A stretch of 7,070 bases of DNA, taken from contig JAIOJO010000415.1 in assembly GCA_019911985.1 (NCBI GenBank), positions 1 to 7,070 of the forward strand, given 5' to 3'. The first letter of the stretch is position 1. Every line of letters starts with the position of its first letter. The stretch comes from Sulfuricellaceae bacterium (lineage in GTDB: Bacteria > Pseudomonadota > Gammaproteobacteria > Burkholderiales > UBA9220). The notes under the pieces were generated by a model. That model searched no databases. It saw nothing but the letters and a program-made list of their open reading frames with translations, and was not told where the DNA came from. Shown piece by piece: positions 5,909 through 7,070 of the stretch. The translations under genes and the position numbers were made by a program.

Positions 5909-6124
5909 TTATCGCTTTCGTAATGGGTCAAGCAGAGAGGATAGACCGTTGTGGTCCAACTCCTGCATCAGTGCCAGTAAACGACCGATTTCTCCGGGTG
6001 GAAAGCCTTCGCGGGCAAACCAGTTAAGATACGGCCCGGGTAGATCGGCAATCAGGCGGCCTTTGTGCTTACCGTAAGGCATGGCGCGGGTAACCAAGAG
6101 TTGTAAATCTTCGGGCTTCATCAT
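5909..6124 (-). CDS. DUF3820 family protein
   Basis: A 71-residue protein matching the DUF3820 pattern: a MPYGKHKGRLIADLPGPYL core near residues 15-33, then NWFAREGFPPGEIGRLLALM, and an end with DHNGLSSLLDPLRKR. The family is small and widespread in Proteobacteria and has no firmly established function. Two Met codons stand at the start (6122-6124 and 6119-6121). The first overlaps the TGA of the upstream ORF (ATGA), and no good SD is visible, so coupled translation is possible. It is probably part of a short minus-strand operon with the gene ending at 5593. Confidence 0.85.
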   Translation of the reverse strand: MMKPEDLQLLVTRAMPYGKHKGRLIADLPGPYLNWFAREGFPPGEIGRLLALMQELDHNGLSSLLDPLRKR

Positions 6125-6348
6125 CTTAGACCCGACTTGTCCAAACGCAATCGAAGTGCGCTATAAAAAACGGTGAGATGCGCATTGTGCCTTGTTCCGT
6201 GATGAGCTTCAAATAGTCGCTTTGGTCTTACCCCGCGTGTAAGTCCATCTGTATTATGCGCCTGATGGAAGGTTTCATCTTGCACCGGATGTTCGCTTTC
6301 GTGCGCTCCGAGGCTGATCCACGAATGAATTTTTCTATTGAATGACAT
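6121..6348 (-). CDS. hypothetical 75-residue protein, ATGA-coupled to DUF3820 gene
   Basis: I recognise no family. The product begins MSFNRKIHSWISLGAHESEH, is rich in His and Arg, has no membrane segment and ends RLRLDKSGLR. Its TGA overlaps the ATG of the DUF3820 gene by the ATGA pattern, which is the main argument that it is real. Against it, no SD precedes its ATG, and another minus frame is also open over part of the stretch. Confidence 0.4.
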   Translation of the reverse strand: MSFNRKIHSWISLGAHESEHPVQDETFHQAHNTDGLTRGVRPKRLFEAHHGTRHNAHLTVFYSALRLRLDKSGLR

Positions 6349-6409
6349 GTGTGAATGGCGAATTCAGGAGTGAAGCGCAAAGCGTAGGCCACAATTGCGC
6401 GCTCGTTCG

Positions 6410-6529
6410 CTACGGCTCAAGAGCCGTCTTTTTCTTGCCAGTGGGATTGCGTTGTTGCGAGTGGGACTGAGCCTTAGGCTGGCTTTTCGAGGGCTTTGTG
6501 CATAGGCTACACGCCGGCTTGAAATCCAC
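6410..6529 (-). CDS. possible 39-residue basic peptide (GTG start)
   Basis: A GTG at 6527-6529 (minus strand) preceded by AGGA about 7 nt upstream opens a 39-codon frame. It begins VDFKPACSLC and continues with Lys, Gln and Ser, ending GKKKTALEP. It has a CxxC pair (SLCTK region) only if a Cys at residue 7 and another at residue 10 are counted. It is too short to judge by composition and I recognise no family. Its 3' end overlaps the + strand terminator-like hairpin. Confidence 0.2.
   Translation of the reverse strand: MDFKPACSLCTKPSKSQPKAQSHSQQRNPTGKKKTALEP
6412..6435 (+). terminator. rho-independent terminator-like hairpin, + strand
   Basis: ACGGCT (6412-6417), CAAG loop, AGCCGT (6422-6427), then CTTTTTCT. 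The stem and T run read correctly only on the + strand. No convincing + strand gene lies upstream between 4596 and here, so the transcript it ends is unexplained. Confidence 0.5.
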
Positions 6530-6568
6530 GGTAGAATCCTATCCACCTTAATATACGGACTCCTTGCT

Positions 6569-6931
6569 ATGCGACTTCAACCTGAAAATCTGTTCCAGCA
6601 CGAAACCAATTTACTGGTCGTTCCCGCAGGCCAAACTTTGTTTGCGGAGGGCGAGCAAGGCGAATTCATGTACGTCCTCATGTCGGGTACGGCTGAAATC
6701 CTTGTCAATGGAAGGCTGGTCGAGGAAGCGGCACCGGGGGCGCTGCTCGGTGAAATGACGCTTGTCGATGCTTCCCCGCGCTCGGCCACCGTGGTGGCGC
6801 GTACCGAATGCAAGTTTGTGACGGTCGATGCGCATCGCTTCAATTTTCTGATACAGGAAACGCCAAATTTCGCGACGCATGTGATGCGCGTAATCGCTGA
6901 GCGCCTACGCAGAACCGACTGTTTGTTGTAG
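6569..6931 (+). CDS. single-domain cyclic nucleotide-binding (Crp-like) protein
   Basis: This 120-residue protein is almost entirely a cyclic nucleotide-binding domain of the Crp/Fnr type. Visible motifs are a beta-barrel start VPAGQTLFAEGEQGEFMYVL (about residues 19-38), then MSGTAEILVNG, and a phosphate-binding cassette LGEMTLVDASPRSATVVA near 60-77 with the Glu and Arg-Ser that contact the nucleotide phosphate in the family. The helix-turn-helix DNA-binding domain of Crp is absent, so it cannot act as a classical transcription factor. It may sense cAMP or c-di-GMP and act through another protein, or may simply keep the fold. The start is the ATG at 6569 with a weak upstream GGA. It is monocistronic as far as seen, and convergent with the next gene. 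Confidence 0.85.
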   Translation: MRLQPENLFQHETNLLVVPAGQTLFAEGEQGEFMYVLMSGTAEILVNGRLVEEAAPGALLGEMTLVDASPRSATVVARTECKFVTVDAHRFNFLIQETPNFATHVMRVIAERLRRTDCLL

Positions 6932-6955
6932 AGCTTTGCCGCCAAAATTAGACAA

Positions 6956-6990
6956 TTGCGGATACCTCGGGGCTTTTGGGGTGTCCGCAA
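6956..6990. terminator. inverted repeat between convergent genes, probable terminator
   Basis: TTGCGGATACC (6956-6966) pairs with GGTGTCCGCAA (6980-6990), 10 of 11 plus one wobble, around a 13-nt loop. It sits between the end of the Crp-like gene (6931) and the end of the minus-strand gene (6998). A T-rich stretch (TCTAATTTT on the minus strand) follows it for minus-strand transcripts. No T run follows on the + strand. Confidence 0.5.
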
Positions 6991-6997
6991 TGGCCGT

Positions 6998-7070
6998 TTA
7001 TTGCTTGGCCGGGCGGCCGGTTTTTAGTTTTTCCACTTGTTCCACGGCTTTTAGTAGCGCGGCGTCCGAT
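6998..7070 (-). CDS. C-terminal fragment of an unidentified protein (5' truncated)
   Basis: The minus strand is open from the window edge to a TAA at 6998-7000. The 23 visible residues begin SDAALLKAVEQVEKL and end KTGRPAKQ, a helical end with a basic tail. The good codon pattern and the adjacent terminator-like repeat support a real gene, but the family cannot be named from so little. Confidence 0.5.
   Translation of the reverse strand, partial: SDAALLKAVEQVEKLKTGRPAKQ

Noticed and set aside
6479..6494. Sigma54 promoter (GG-N10-GC spacing) upstream of the Crp-like gene
   Set aside because: Only the TGGC and GC core positions match; the rest of the -24/-12 consensus is missing.

Overview
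The window looks like the chromosome of a moderately GC-rich proteobacterium. A gamma- or betaproteobacterium is the best guess, possibly a type I methanotroph-like lineage. That guess rests only on the general look of the proteins (CheA-like kinase, REC-CheX fusion, DUF3820, single-domain Crp-like protein) and is not proven. No rRNA, tRNA, CRISPR array or intact transposase is visible.

Region 1 (1-4596, + strand) is a compact phosphorelay/chemosensory cluster. In order it holds: the 3' part of a PAS-Hpt-HATPase kinase of CheA type that ends without a CheW-like domain; a degenerate receiver-CheX fusion interrupted by an in-frame TGA (1922-1924) but otherwise open to 2725; a canonical CheY-like receiver (Asp53); a small membrane-anchored protein carrying only the tip of an MCP signalling domain; and a second CheX/CheC-type protein with a textbook DxxxExxN motif, whose start overlaps the MCP stop (ATGA). 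No CheW, CheR, CheB or flagellar gene is present. The parts suggest a kinase that phosphorylates the CheY-like protein, CheX-type phosphatases that reset it, and a mini-MCP that assembles or senses at the membrane. Both CheX-type proteins end in a near-identical short tail (GELDLF / GELEFF), reminiscent of the CheY-docking tail of CheZ.

Region 2 (4597-5310) holds a convergent gap and then, on the minus strand, a flavin reductase-like split-barrel protein with a strong Shine-Dalgarno sequence.

Region 3 (5378-5596) is a 219-bp non-coding foldback element. It has perfect 30-bp terminal inverted repeats and two internal hairpins, and resembles a MITE or large REP-type element. It lies between the flavin reductase promoter region and the end of the next minus-strand gene, whose stop codon falls in the outermost bases of the element.

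Region 4 (5593-6529, minus strand) is a run of small genes: a possible 75-residue hypothetical protein overlapping (ATGA) a DUF3820 protein, then a 90-residue protein with a Pro/Lys/Arg-rich tail. Upstream are a possible 39-residue peptide and an orphan + strand terminator.

Region 5 (6569-7070) has a stand-alone cyclic-nucleotide-binding-domain protein on the + strand. An inverted repeat, probably a terminator, separates it from the C-terminal end of an unidentified minus-strand gene that runs off the window.
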